From NCBI GenBank assembly GCA_017446845.1, contig JAFSOQ010000062.1, forward strand, positions 1 through 45,252: a DNA stretch of 45,252 nt. Reading direction: 5' to 3'. Made by a program: the position numbers and the translations under genes. The notes beneath the pieces are model-generated. The model saw only the letters and a list, made by a program, of their open reading frames with translations, made no database searches and was not told the DNA's origin. Shown here piece by piece: positions 26,200-33,149 of this stretch. Within the stretch, counting starts at the first letter, position 1. Each line of letters begins with the position of its first letter. The stretch is from Selenomonadaceae bacterium (GTDB lineage Bacteria; Bacillota; Negativicutes; Selenomonadales; Selenomonadaceae).

Positions 26200-27618
26200 T
26201 TTGTTCATCTCTGCCCATTTAGATTCGAGTTCCTTAACAATGCGTTCGTGTTCTTCTTCAGTAAGTTTTACCTTAGCACGATAGAAAAGTCCCGCAATAA
26301 CTATAAGAACGACCGGAGCGGCGAACATTATCAGTTTGAAATTGAAAATACCTTCGGCAGAAATCGAATCGGCAGTTGCGCCGGAAACCATGCCGACCCA
26401 AACAGCCGTATAACCGACCATCGCGCTGGTAATTGCGCCGGAAAGTTTGTCAATCAGCGGGCGAACGCAAAGTACAAGAGCTTCGTCGCGGTGACCGAGT
26501 TTTAATTGCCCGTATTCAACCGTGTCGGTAATTGTCATCAAGACGACCAAGAAAACCAACGGTTGCGGGAGAGCAAAAAGTCCTGCGGCAAATAATGTCA
26601 TCATTACGCTTTTACCTGCGAAGGCGTAACAAATCAAGCCGATAATCATAATGCTGATTGATACGAAGAATAAACCTCTGCGGCTGAATTTTTTCGTTAA
26701 AGTAGGGAAGAGTGCGACCGCCGCAAGTCCTATGACAACGTTTATAATGCCGAGGAAAGAAAATTGCGTGGAGTCCCCCAAAACATAAATAAAATAATAC
26801 AAGTTGAAATTGTTGACGATATTCGCGCCCAAGCCGTAAATCAGATAAGTAAAAGCAATCCACATGAGCTGGTCGTTTTGCGAGAGTACTTTAAAGACGT
26901 CACTGAAGCCGGTCTCTTCCTTGTTTTCACGAAGGGCAGATTGTTGTTCTTTCGTGCCGATACCGAGAATGATTGCGCCGATAACGGAAAGAGCACCGCC
27001 TATGCAGGCAAATGCGAACCAACCGTGAGGATCTCCCGCGCCGCCGTTTTGATTTATCGAGAAGAAGAGAACAAGCGGCATAACCATGACCGTAACCAGC
27101 TGCGCTCCGAAAACCGAACCGATACGCGCATAAGTCGCAGTAATTTCACGTTCGCGGCTGTCGAAGCTCAAAGCCGGAATCATTGACCAAATTGCAACGT
27201 CTTTAGCGGAATAAAAAATATCCATTATCAGATACACGACCGCGAATCCGATTAGGTACGTCATGGGATTAGTCATTGCCGTCCCGCCAAAGTCCGTGAA
27301 CAAAATCGCCAAGCAGACTGCACCGACAACGCCGCCTACCAAAACCCACGGCTTAAATTTTCCCCAACGAGTTTTCGTCTTGTCAATCATGTTCCCGATA
27401 AACGGGTCGATTAAAAGTTCGCCGACGCGCAAAACCAAAATAATGGTTGTGACGACGCCAATCATGTAGGCGTCTTGCAATTTGCCTTCGGCATCGGGCG
27501 AATTGAACAAGTTACTGGTGACAAAAATCATGAAGTAGCTGCCCAACATCATGTAAAAAATATCATGCCCGAAAGTACCGCAAGCGTAGGCGACGCGCTG
27601 AACAAATTTACTGCTCAT
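26197..27618 (-). CDS. Galactoside:cation symporter, GPH family (MelB-like)
   Basis: 473 residues with about 12 membrane segments. It belongs to the glycoside-pentoside-hexuronide:cation symporter family (MelB, LacS without the PTS-like tail). Features: the N-terminal VAYACGTFGHDIFYMMLGSYF, the cation/sugar region LRVGELLIDPFIGNMIDKTKTRWGKFKPW (family motif with paired aspartates), and central loop residues AALSFDSREREITATYARIGS (approximately). It would import melibiose, lactose or raffinose-type galactosides for the two intracellular galactosidases. Start ATG complement 27616-27618, GGAGG 10 bases upstream. It is the first gene of the galactoside cluster, divergent from the AraC regulator. 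Confidence 0.88.
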   Translation of the reverse strand: MSSKFVQRVAYACGTFGHDIFYMMLGSYFMIFVTSNLFNSPDAEGKLQDAYMIGVVTTIILVLRVGELLIDPFIGNMIDKTKTRWGKFKPWVLVGGVVGAVCLAILFTDFGGTAMTNPMTYLIGFAVVYLIMDIFYSAKDVAIWSMIPALSFDSREREITATYARIGSVFGAQLVTVMVMPLVLFFSINQNGGAGDPHGWFAFACIGGALSVIGAIILGIGTKEQQSALRENKEETGFSDVFKVLSQNDQLMWIAFTYLIYGLGANIVNNFNLYYFIYVLGDSTQFSFLGIINVVIGLAAVALFPTLTKKFSRRGLFFVSISIMIIGLICYAFAGKSVMMTLFAAGLFALPQPLVFLVVLMTITDTVEYGQLKLGHRDEALVLCVRPLIDKLSGAITSAMVGYTAVWVGMVSGATADSISAEGIFNFKLIMFAAPVVLIVIAGLFYRAKVKLTEEEHERIVKELESKWAEMNK

Positions 27619-27780
27619 AACTAATAAACCTCCTCTACTTTTGTAATGCAATTACGCTTAATTTTTTTTGTCCATGTATCAACCTCCCGAAAAACTTTTT
27701 TAAATCCTTCCATTTTTTCCCATAGTTATTGCGCCCAAATAAAAAATCAACTATCATTGTTTGCAAAAGGAGGGGATAAA
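27619..27780. promoter_or_regulatory. Divergent control region of the galactoside cluster and its AraC regulator
   Basis: The 162-base region separates the permease gene (-) and the AraC gene (+), so it must hold both promoters and probably the AraC binding sites. It is very AT-rich. No hexamer pair with proper spacing is convincing on either strand. A five-codon frame, MDKKN (complement 27658-27675), with GGGAGG upstream precedes the permease gene on its strand; this may be chance. Ribosome binding sites: AAAGGAGGGG for araC and AGGAGG for the permease. Confidence 0.5.
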
Positions 27781-28641
27781 ATGGAAAACAGGCAAGCAGT
27801 AAATATGCCGCTTTACAATGAAGATGAATTTTGTCTCGTGAAATTTGGTCATTCTTTTACTTATCCGGGTCACACTTACGGTCCTGCTGTTAGACCTTAT
27901 TATTTGATTCATTATATCCTTTCCGGCAAAGGGATTTTTAAAATTGACCAAAGTACCTATCACCTTCACGAAGGACAAGGCTTTTTAATTGTTCCGAATC
28001 TTCAAACCGTCTACACCAGCGACATTGACGAACCTTGGCAATACATATGGGTCGGTTTCAACGGGCAGTTGGCAAAAACTGTCGTTGATTCTCTCGGACT
28101 GTCGAAGGATAATCCGATTTTCGCTTGCAATCCTGAAAGCGGCGAGAAATTGAAACGTTATATTCTCGACATGCTGAAGAAAAACAATTTTACTCTGTCG
28201 GATATTTATTATCGCTGGGGATTGTTTTTTCAATTTACATCGGTTCTTGCTGAGGCTCAAAAAGAATTCATGCCCAAAACGGACGTAAATACTTATGTTT
28301 CGCACATGATGAACTATATAAACCACCACATAGAAGAAAATATTTCCGTACAAGATGTAGCCGATTACGTCAAATTGGCGCGAAGCTATGCTACAACAAT
28401 GTTCACAAAACAGGTCGGAATGTCACCTAAAAGTTACATTCAAAATTGTCGTCTGACTAAGGCGCGCAGTCTCTTGGAGTCTTCCACTTTGACAATCGCG
28501 GAAATTGCTTACTCTTGCGGCTATGCCAAAAGCGAATCACTCATTAAAGCTTTCAGCAAGAGATATGACATAAGCCCCGGCGATTATCGAAAAAAGTTGA
28601 CTAAGAAGGGAAGACATCTTCAGGGCGTCACCGGTTGGTAA
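27781..28641 (+). CDS. AraC-family transcriptional regulator
   Basis: 286 residues. An N-terminal cupin-type sugar-binding domain (about residues 15-150, with the family's RPYYLIHYILSGKGIF and HEGQGFLIVPN) precedes two C-terminal helix-turn-helix motifs (residues about 185-280: ISVQDVADYVKLARSYATTMF and LTIAEIAYSCGYAKSESLIKAF), ending in PGDYRKK. It resembles MelR/RhaS-type activators. Divergent orientation to the galactoside operon strongly suggests that it activates that operon on binding a galactoside. Start ATG 27781 with AAAGGAGG at a good distance. Its 3' end overlaps the convergent acetyltransferase gene by 14 bases. Confidence 0.9.
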   Translation: MENRQAVNMPLYNEDEFCLVKFGHSFTYPGHTYGPAVRPYYLIHYILSGKGIFKIDQSTYHLHEGQGFLIVPNLQTVYTSDIDEPWQYIWVGFNGQLAKTVVDSLGLSKDNPIFACNPESGEKLKRYILDMLKKNNFTLSDIYYRWGLFFQFTSVLAEAQKEFMPKTDVNTYVSHMMNYINHHIEENISVQDVADYVKLARSYATTMFTKQVGMSPKSYIQNCRLTKARSLLESSTLTIAEIAYSCGYAKSESLIKAFSKRYDISPGDYRKKLTKKGRHLQGVTGW

Positions 28642-29191
28642 TTTCTCGAATGACGCGACAAGGAACGCCCATTGCCAAAACATTTGCGGGAATATCTCCG
28701 GAAACAATCGCGCCTGCACCGATAACGGAATTTTCGCCGATTGTCACGCCCGGCAAAACTACGACATTACTGCCGAGCCAGACATTGTCGCAGATTTTTA
28801 TTTTTTTGCAGTACTGATAACCTTTGCGACGCAATTCGGGTTCAAGCGGGTGATTGGCAGTGGTCAAAGTGCAATTCGGAGCAAAGAGCACATTGTTTCC
28901 GACGATAATTTCAACGTCGTCGACCACAGTCAGATTAAAATTGGCGTAGACGTTGTTGCCGAAGAAAAGATTTTTTCCGCCCCAATTTCCATGAAAAGGC
29001 GGCTCCACGTAACAATTTTCCCCGACTGCGCCAAGCATTTCTTTTAAAATTTTTTGCCGCAATTCTTGTTGCTCAGAAGTTGTAGCGTTGAATTCGTCCA
29101 TTTTTTTTAAGCAGCCGCGTTGCATTTCTAAAATTTCCTCGTCCATGGGGTCATAAATCAATCCGTTGTTTTTCAGTTCCAAGTTCGTCAT
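28628..29191 (-). CDS. Galactoside/maltose O-acetyltransferase-like hexapeptide acyltransferase
   Basis: 187 residues, LacA/Maa type. The N-terminal maltose-acetyltransferase domain (LIYDPMDEEILEMQRGC) is followed by a left-handed beta-helix of hexapeptide repeats. These include ANFNLTVVDDVEIIVGNNV with the catalytic histidine in TTANHPLEPELR, VWLGSNVVVLPGVTIGENS and VIGAGAIVSGDIPAN. It transfers acetyl from acetyl-CoA to sugars; position at the edge of a galactoside cluster fits a LacA-like detoxifying role (inference). Start ATG complement 29189-29191 with GGGAGG upstream. Convergent with the AraC gene with a 14-base overlap. Confidence 0.88.
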   Translation of the reverse strand: MTNLELKNNGLIYDPMDEEILEMQRGCLKKMDEFNATTSEQQELRQKILKEMLGAVGENCYVEPPFHGNWGGKNLFFGNNVYANFNLTVVDDVEIIVGNNVLFAPNCTLTTANHPLEPELRRKGYQYCKKIKICDNVWLGSNVVVLPGVTIGENSVIGAGAIVSGDIPANVLAMGVPCRVIREITNR

Positions 29192-29260
29192 GTAAATCCT
29201 CCCGTTCTCTTTTGGTGTGAGTAAATTATAAAATTTTCAAAAAACGTTACATAGCCGTAG

Positions 29261-29386
29261 ATGTTTGTTATTGCTTCGATTTTGTTAGAAGATATATTCA
29301 AAGTGGAGGAGCTACGTAACGGCAGCAATGCGCAAAAGGTTACCTTCCCGGTTGAAGCTGAGCTAAAGACAGGAGTTGAGATTTGA
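29261..29386 (+). CDS. Possible 41-codon small open reading frame
   Basis: In the 330-base gap between the acetyltransferase and merR, a plus-strand frame from ATG 29261 to TGA 29384-29386 reads MFVIASILLEDIFKVEEL followed by a hydrophilic part (NGSNAQKVTFPVEAELKTG). The composition is protein-like rather than random. However, no good ribosome binding site precedes the ATG. It may be a real small protein or the remnant of a longer gene. No family is recognised. Apart from the merR terminator the rest of the gap shows nothing else. Confidence 0.3.
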   Translation: MFVIASILLEDIFKVEELRNGSNAQKVTFPVEAELKTGVEI

Positions 29387-29493
29387 ATTAAGTCAGTTAA
29401 TTTGCGTTGATTTATTTTTCTACGTTTTAAAAGTCTTGCAAGAATTAATTTTAAATTTCAGGCTTTCCGCTTAATTTTTGTAATCTGCTGTAA

Positions 29494-29523
29494 AACAAAA
29501 AAGACCGAACAAATTTTTCGGTC
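29494..29523 (-). terminator. Intrinsic terminator of the hydrolase-merR operon
   Basis: GACCGAA (29503-29509) pairs with TTCGGTC (29517-29523) around a 7-base loop. On the minus strand the stem is followed by TTTTTTGTTTTA. The stem overlaps the merR stop codon. Confidence 0.85.
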
Positions 29524-30013
29524 AAGATTGTGCCGAGATTTTATCAAGTAAAATTTTTTCGTTGGTCAATCGCTCGACGTGTTTCATCCGAGCACGAATG
29601 TTTTGCATTTCCGTCGGAATTTCTTCGGGCGATAATTTATCATGGACGGCGACGGTGCCCGCCTTTGCAGCCGTTTCGTAAAACCAAATTTTATAGCGCA
29701 CGGCGTCCGGTGTTTCTTCCAATTTTGCCAGCTTATCTTCCAACAGCGCATATTTGTCGCGGAAAAGTTTCAATCGCTGTTTGATTGTCGAATCGCCCGC
29801 CAAAGTCCAACGCGTAAAGTCTTTTATCTCTTGAATCGACATATTGCAATTCTTCAGACATTCAATGATATAAATCGACTCCAAGTCCGCTTCGGAGAAG
29901 TGGCGCACGCCGTTTTTATCGCGTTGAGCACCCGGCAAAAGTCCTTCGCGCACGTAATAACGAATCGTGTAAATGCTGTGCCCCGTCCGCTTTGCAACGT
30001 CTTTAATCGTCAT
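29522..30013 (-). CDS. MerR-family transcriptional regulator
   Basis: 163 residues. The N-terminal winged helix-turn-helix is MTIKDVAKRTGHSIYTIRYY with wing residues VREGLLPGAQRDKNGVRHFSEADL. A linker CLKNCNMSIQEIKDFTRW and a long dimerising coiled coil (about residues 82-110) follow. The C-terminal part is short, with no cysteine cluster for metal sensing, so an organic effector is more likely. The ATG overlaps the upstream hydrolase stop by 4 bases (ATGA), indicating coupling. The operon promoter at 31063-31093 has the 19-base spacer and dyad typical of MerR targets, so it probably autoregulates. Confidence 0.92.
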   Translation of the reverse strand: MTIKDVAKRTGHSIYTIRYYVREGLLPGAQRDKNGVRHFSEADLESIYIIECLKNCNMSIQEIKDFTRWTLAGDSTIKQRLKLFRDKYALLEDKLAKLEETPDAVRYKIWFYETAAKAGTVAVHDKLSPEEIPTEMQNIRARMKHVERLTNEKILLDKISAQS

Positions 30014-31041
30014 TTTCCGAGATTGGTGTGAAAAAATTTTTCGAGCTTGTCAACGACTTGATTGACGAATTTTGTAACGTCGTATAAATCCATGTGCGTC
30101 GCGCCGTCGATTTTATAAAATTCGCGTGAAGCGGCTGCCGTCGCCTTGTTGTAGGCAATTTCCGATTGCCACAGCGAGCCGGCTTCCGTGCCCGCGATAA
30201 ACAATGCCGGTTGAGTCAAAAGTGTCTCCATATCGCTGAAGGCATGGAAAGTGTAGACAGCGTCCGCGGCGGAAAACATTGACATATTTCTTGCATTGGG
30301 GTGCTGACCGCGAGCTTCTGTATAATATTCCGAAGCCTCAACAATGTCGCGGGGAGTATAGGCGGTAATTTCATCTTTCGTCGGGACAATGTGGTCGTAG
30401 CGAACGGGCGCACCATTTGCCTCTGCAGTTCTCTGCGCGGCGATTACTTCCAAAGCTTTTATCTGCGCTTCGACGGAACCGCTTTTGCCGTCCCAACCTT
30501 GGCGGGCAATGTTACCAACGTCGACCGCACTGACCGTCGCCAAAGCTTTAATTCGGTGTTCGGTCTGCGCGGCACTTATCGAGTAACCGCCGCCCGCACA
30601 AATTCCGAGTACACCGATTTTGTTAGCGTCAACCTGCGGCAAAGTCGTCAGATAATCGACGGCACTGCGAATATCTTCAACGCGTTCGGTAGGGATTTCA
30701 ATATAGCGCGGCTGTCCTTCACTCTCGCCTTGATGGGAAGCGTCGAAGGCAAGAGTAACGAAACCTTTTTTTGCAAGCAACATGGCATAAAGTCCCGAAG
30801 TTTGCTCTTTGACGCCGCCGCCGGGGTGAACCGTAATTATTGCGGGATATTTTTTACCGGGCTTGTAATTGCTCGGCAGATAGAGATTGCCCGCGATTTT
30901 CAAACCGTTGTGCTGCTGAACGAATTGAACGTGTTGCGCATTGTTCTGAACTTCGGCGGGAATTTGAGCCGAGACGCCCGCGCTGCCCGTCATGCAAAGA
31001 ATAAAACTGCAAGCCAAAACTCTTTTTAAAAATTTTTTCAT
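30010..31041 (-). CDS. Exported alpha/beta-hydrolase with cysteine nucleophile (dienelactone-hydrolase-like)
   Basis: 343 residues. A signal peptide (KKFLKRVLACSFILCMTGSAGVSAQ, predicted cleavage after VSA near residue 25; the cysteine in the core could alternatively indicate a lipoprotein) precedes an alpha/beta-hydrolase fold: the oxyanion-region HPGGGVKEQ, then the nucleophile elbow GVLGICAGGGYS, with cysteine (about residue 148) in place of serine as in dienelactone hydrolases, and the C-terminal histidine in GATHMDLYD (about residue 318). Related proteins are YcjY-like. Substrate unknown. It is the first gene of an operon with merR, whose product probably controls it. Confidence 0.82.
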   Translation of the reverse strand: MKKFLKRVLACSFILCMTGSAGVSAQIPAEVQNNAQHVQFVQQHNGLKIAGNLYLPSNYKPGKKYPAIITVHPGGGVKEQTSGLYAMLLAKKGFVTLAFDASHQGESEGQPRYIEIPTERVEDIRSAVDYLTTLPQVDANKIGVLGICAGGGYSISAAQTEHRIKALATVSAVDVGNIARQGWDGKSGSVEAQIKALEVIAAQRTAEANGAPVRYDHIVPTKDEITAYTPRDIVEASEYYTEARGQHPNARNMSMFSAADAVYTFHAFSDMETLLTQPALFIAGTEAGSLWQSEIAYNKATAAASREFYKIDGATHMDLYDVTKFVNQVVDKLEKFFHTNLGK

Positions 31042-31062
31042 GATAAAACCTCCTTTCGGGTG

Positions 31063-31094
31063 ATTATAAACTTGACAGTCAACTATCAGTCAAG
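31063..31094 (-). promoter_or_regulatory. MerR-type promoter and operator of the hydrolase-merR operon
   Basis: On the minus strand TTGACT (complement 31088-31093) and TATAAT (complement 31063-31068) are separated by 19 bases, the over-long spacer characteristic of MerR-regulated promoters. Between them lies a perfect dyad: CTTGAC (31071-31076) and GTCAAG (31089-31094), with an inner TTGACAGTCAA palindrome. The consensus -10/-35 with 19-base spacing indicates that activation needs DNA distortion by a MerR protein, presumably the one encoded in this operon. Confidence 0.88.
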
Positions 31095-31166
31095 ATTAAC
31101 GGAAAAATTTTGACAATGCCCGCCGTAAAATTTTCTTGTCGTTTTGACGAGGAAGCGGCTTTTTTT

Positions 31167-31195
31167 TTGACAATACGGCAAGACAAATTTATAAT
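31167..31195 (+). promoter_or_regulatory. Promoter of the D,D-carboxypeptidase gene
   Basis: TTGACA (31167-31172), a 17-base spacer and TATAAT (31190-31195): a perfect sigma-70-type consensus. The expected start is near 31202, about 35 bases before the likely start codon. Confidence 0.9.
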
Positions 31196-31236
31196 CAGAG
31201 AGATTGGACTAAATCCTTAACAAAGGAGCGATGTAC

Positions 31237-32520
31237 TTGAATTTGAAAAAAATTTCTGTGGCAGTAATTTCAACGTTGCTTATAATTTTTACGGCGGAGG
31301 CGGCTCCCGAAGGACGAATGCCGGCATCGGAACTCATGCGGCTGGACGAAGCACCGCGCGGAGAAATTGCCCGACCTCTGCAGCAAACACTTACTTCCGA
31401 AAATTCGGGACTCAATCCGGGCTACTCGGTCACGCCGATTCAAAATACCAGACCGGTTGCGCCCGATGACGCTTTACCGAACGTGACGGCGGCGGCGGCT
31501 ATAGTTATCGAGGCGTCGACAGGACACGTCCTCTACGAACGCAATCCCGACCAAAGAATGTTTCCTGCCAGTACGACAAAAATGATGACGTTGATAACCG
31601 CGCTTGAGCACAACAAGCTTGACGAAATTGTTACCGTCGGTTCCGGAGCTTACAACGCGGAAGGTTCGACGCTGTGGCTAGATGTCGGAGAAAAAATTCC
31701 GCTCGGCGATTTACTCTATGGCATGATGTTAATTTCGGGCAACGACGGCGCGATTGCCATTGCCGAACACTGCGGCGGAACAGTTGCAGATTTCGCTGCC
31801 CGCATGACGCAAAAGGCTCACGACCTCGGCGCGGTGAATACAAATTTCACGAACGCCAACGGCTTGCCCGACCCGAATCACTACACCACGGCTCGCGACT
31901 TGGCGATTATGGCTAAGTACGGTTTTACGCTCCCGCACTTCGAGGAAATTTGCTCAACCAAAGAAATTTCTTTCCCGTGGATTCACGACGATACAAAACT
32001 TTTGCGCAACGAAAATCAAATGCTTTGGCTTTATCGCGGCGCAAACGGAATTAAGACGGGCTACACTGACGCGGCGGGGCGTTGTCTCGTCACGGCGGCC
32101 AAGCAAAACGGCGTTCAATTAATCGCGGTCGTCTTGGACAGTCTTTATATTTGGAACGATTCGATTTTTCTGCTTGATTACGGTTTCGGGCGCGTGTCGT
32201 CTGAAAGTCTGATTAAGTCGGGCGAAGTCGTTAAAACTCTGCCGATAATTTCGGGGCGCAGAAAGTCCATGCAAGTCAAGACGGCGGGCGAAATAATTAT
32301 GCCGGTGTTCGAGGGCGACGCCAACGCTTACGAAATTGTTTACGACTTGCCCGACGCTTTGACCGCGCCGATAACTGCAGGCGAGACGATTGGAAAAATT
32401 CGCGTGGTATTGCCCGACGGTCGAGAGGCGGCGGCGGTTGATGTCGTCACGACGGCTGACGTTGAGCAGAAATCTTTCTTCCGATTGATTTTGGATAAAA
32501 TAAAAAATTTATTTGCTTGA
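31237..32520 (+). CDS. dacA: D-alanyl-D-alanine carboxypeptidase (PBP5/DacA family)
   Basis: 427 residues, family S11. It removes the terminal D-Ala of peptidoglycan stem pentapeptides outside the cytoplasmic membrane. Signal peptide at the N-terminus (NLKKISVAVISTLLIIFTAEA). Catalytic motifs: SxxK in PASTTKMMTLI (about residue 112), SxN in ISGNDGAIA (about 167) and KTG in NGIKTGYTDAA (about 272). A PBP5 C-terminal beta domain and an amphipathic C-terminal helix (FFRLILDKIKNLFA) for membrane association follow. Start: AAAGGAG is 8 bases from TTG 31237; the ATG at 31231 is only 2 bases away and less likely. Confidence 0.93.
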   Translation: MNLKKISVAVISTLLIIFTAEAAPEGRMPASELMRLDEAPRGEIARPLQQTLTSENSGLNPGYSVTPIQNTRPVAPDDALPNVTAAAAIVIEASTGHVLYERNPDQRMFPASTTKMMTLITALEHNKLDEIVTVGSGAYNAEGSTLWLDVGEKIPLGDLLYGMMLISGNDGAIAIAEHCGGTVADFAARMTQKAHDLGAVNTNFTNANGLPDPNHYTTARDLAIMAKYGFTLPHFEEICSTKEISFPWIHDDTKLLRNENQMLWLYRGANGIKTGYTDAAGRCLVTAAKQNGVQLIAVVLDSLYIWNDSIFLLDYGFGRVSSESLIKSGEVVKTLPIISGRRKSMQVKTAGEIIMPVFEGDANAYEIVYDLPDALTAPITAGETIGKIRVVLPDGREAAAVDVVTTADVEQKSFFRLILDKIKNLFA

Positions 32521-32540
32521 GTGCGAAGGAGAATTTTAAC

Positions 32541-32954
32541 ATGAGCGATAGAGCTAAATTGGCTGACGAACTTCACCGCAAAGGTTACAGCTGCTCGCAA
32601 TCGGTGGCGGTTGCCTGCGCGGACTTGGTTGACGTTCCCAAAGAAATTTTGTTCAAGGCGACGGAAGGTTTCGGCGCGGGCATGGGCACTATGGACGGCG
32701 TGTGCGGAGCTTTGACGGGCGGACTGTTAATCGCGGGCTTGAAGAACAGCAGCGGCAATCTCGATAACCCGAAGTCAAAATCTTCGACGATGAAACTTTC
32801 CAAAGCCATGCTGACGAATTTTCGCAAGAAAAGCGGCGCGATAATCTGTCGCGAACTTAAAGGCGTCGACACCGGCAAGATGATTTGTTCCTGCCCCGAT
32901 TGCATTAAACACGGCGTCGAAGTTGTTGAGGAGCAATTAGGAATTAGGAATTAG
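32541..32954 (+). CDS. C_GCAxxG_C_C family protein
   Basis: 137 residues. Conserved cysteines in the family pattern: YSCSQSVAVACADLV, the core GVCGALTGGLL (the GCAxxG-type segment), a later IICRELKG and CSCPDC near the C-terminus. This family is thought to bind a redox cofactor or metal; its function is not established. Start ATG 32541 after AAGGAGA. It begins 20 bases after dacA. The last residues QLGIRN and stop TAG are encoded by heptanucleotide repeats, as in the HydF-like gene at 6513. Confidence 0.85.
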   Translation: MSDRAKLADELHRKGYSCSQSVAVACADLVDVPKEILFKATEGFGAGMGTMDGVCGALTGGLLIAGLKNSSGNLDNPKSKSSTMKLSKAMLTNFRKKSGAIICRELKGVDTGKMICSCPDCIKHGVEVVEEQLGIRN

Positions 32955-33149
32955 GAATTTCCTAAGAATTTACCAAAGCCACTAGAAGAATCTAGACCAA
33001 ATGTTGAGGAGCAATTAGGAATTAGGAATTAGGAATTGGGAATTGGGAATTGGGAATTGGGAATTGGGAATTGGGAATTGGGAATTGGGAATTGGGAATT
33101 GGGAATTGGGAATTGGGAATTGGGAATTGGGAATTGGGAATTGGGAATG
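32924..33149 (+). repeat. Expanded heptanucleotide array (16 x GGAATTG) with a 78-base duplication
   Basis: Two GGAATTA units (32940-32953) and a degenerate third encode the tail and stop of the preceding gene. A 36-base segment (32924-32959) recurs exactly at 33002-33037, 78 bases on. After two more GGAATTA units (33018-33031) come 16 perfect GGAATTG copies (33032-33143), then GGAATGA carrying the ATG (33147) of the next gene. GGAATTA arrays contain TAG in every frame. GGAATTG arrays contain no stop in any frame and would read GIGNWEL repeatedly. Confidence 0.92.

Noticed and set aside
27658..27675. Five-codon leader peptide MDKKN before the permease gene
   Set aside because: Good ribosome binding site but too short to judge; noted inside the divergent control region only.
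33032..33143. CRISPR array or repetitive protein (GIGNWEL)n
   Set aside because: The unit is 7 bases with no spacers, so it is not CRISPR. The heptapeptide would be read in every frame and the downstream signal peptide marks the real start, so the array is treated as non-coding.
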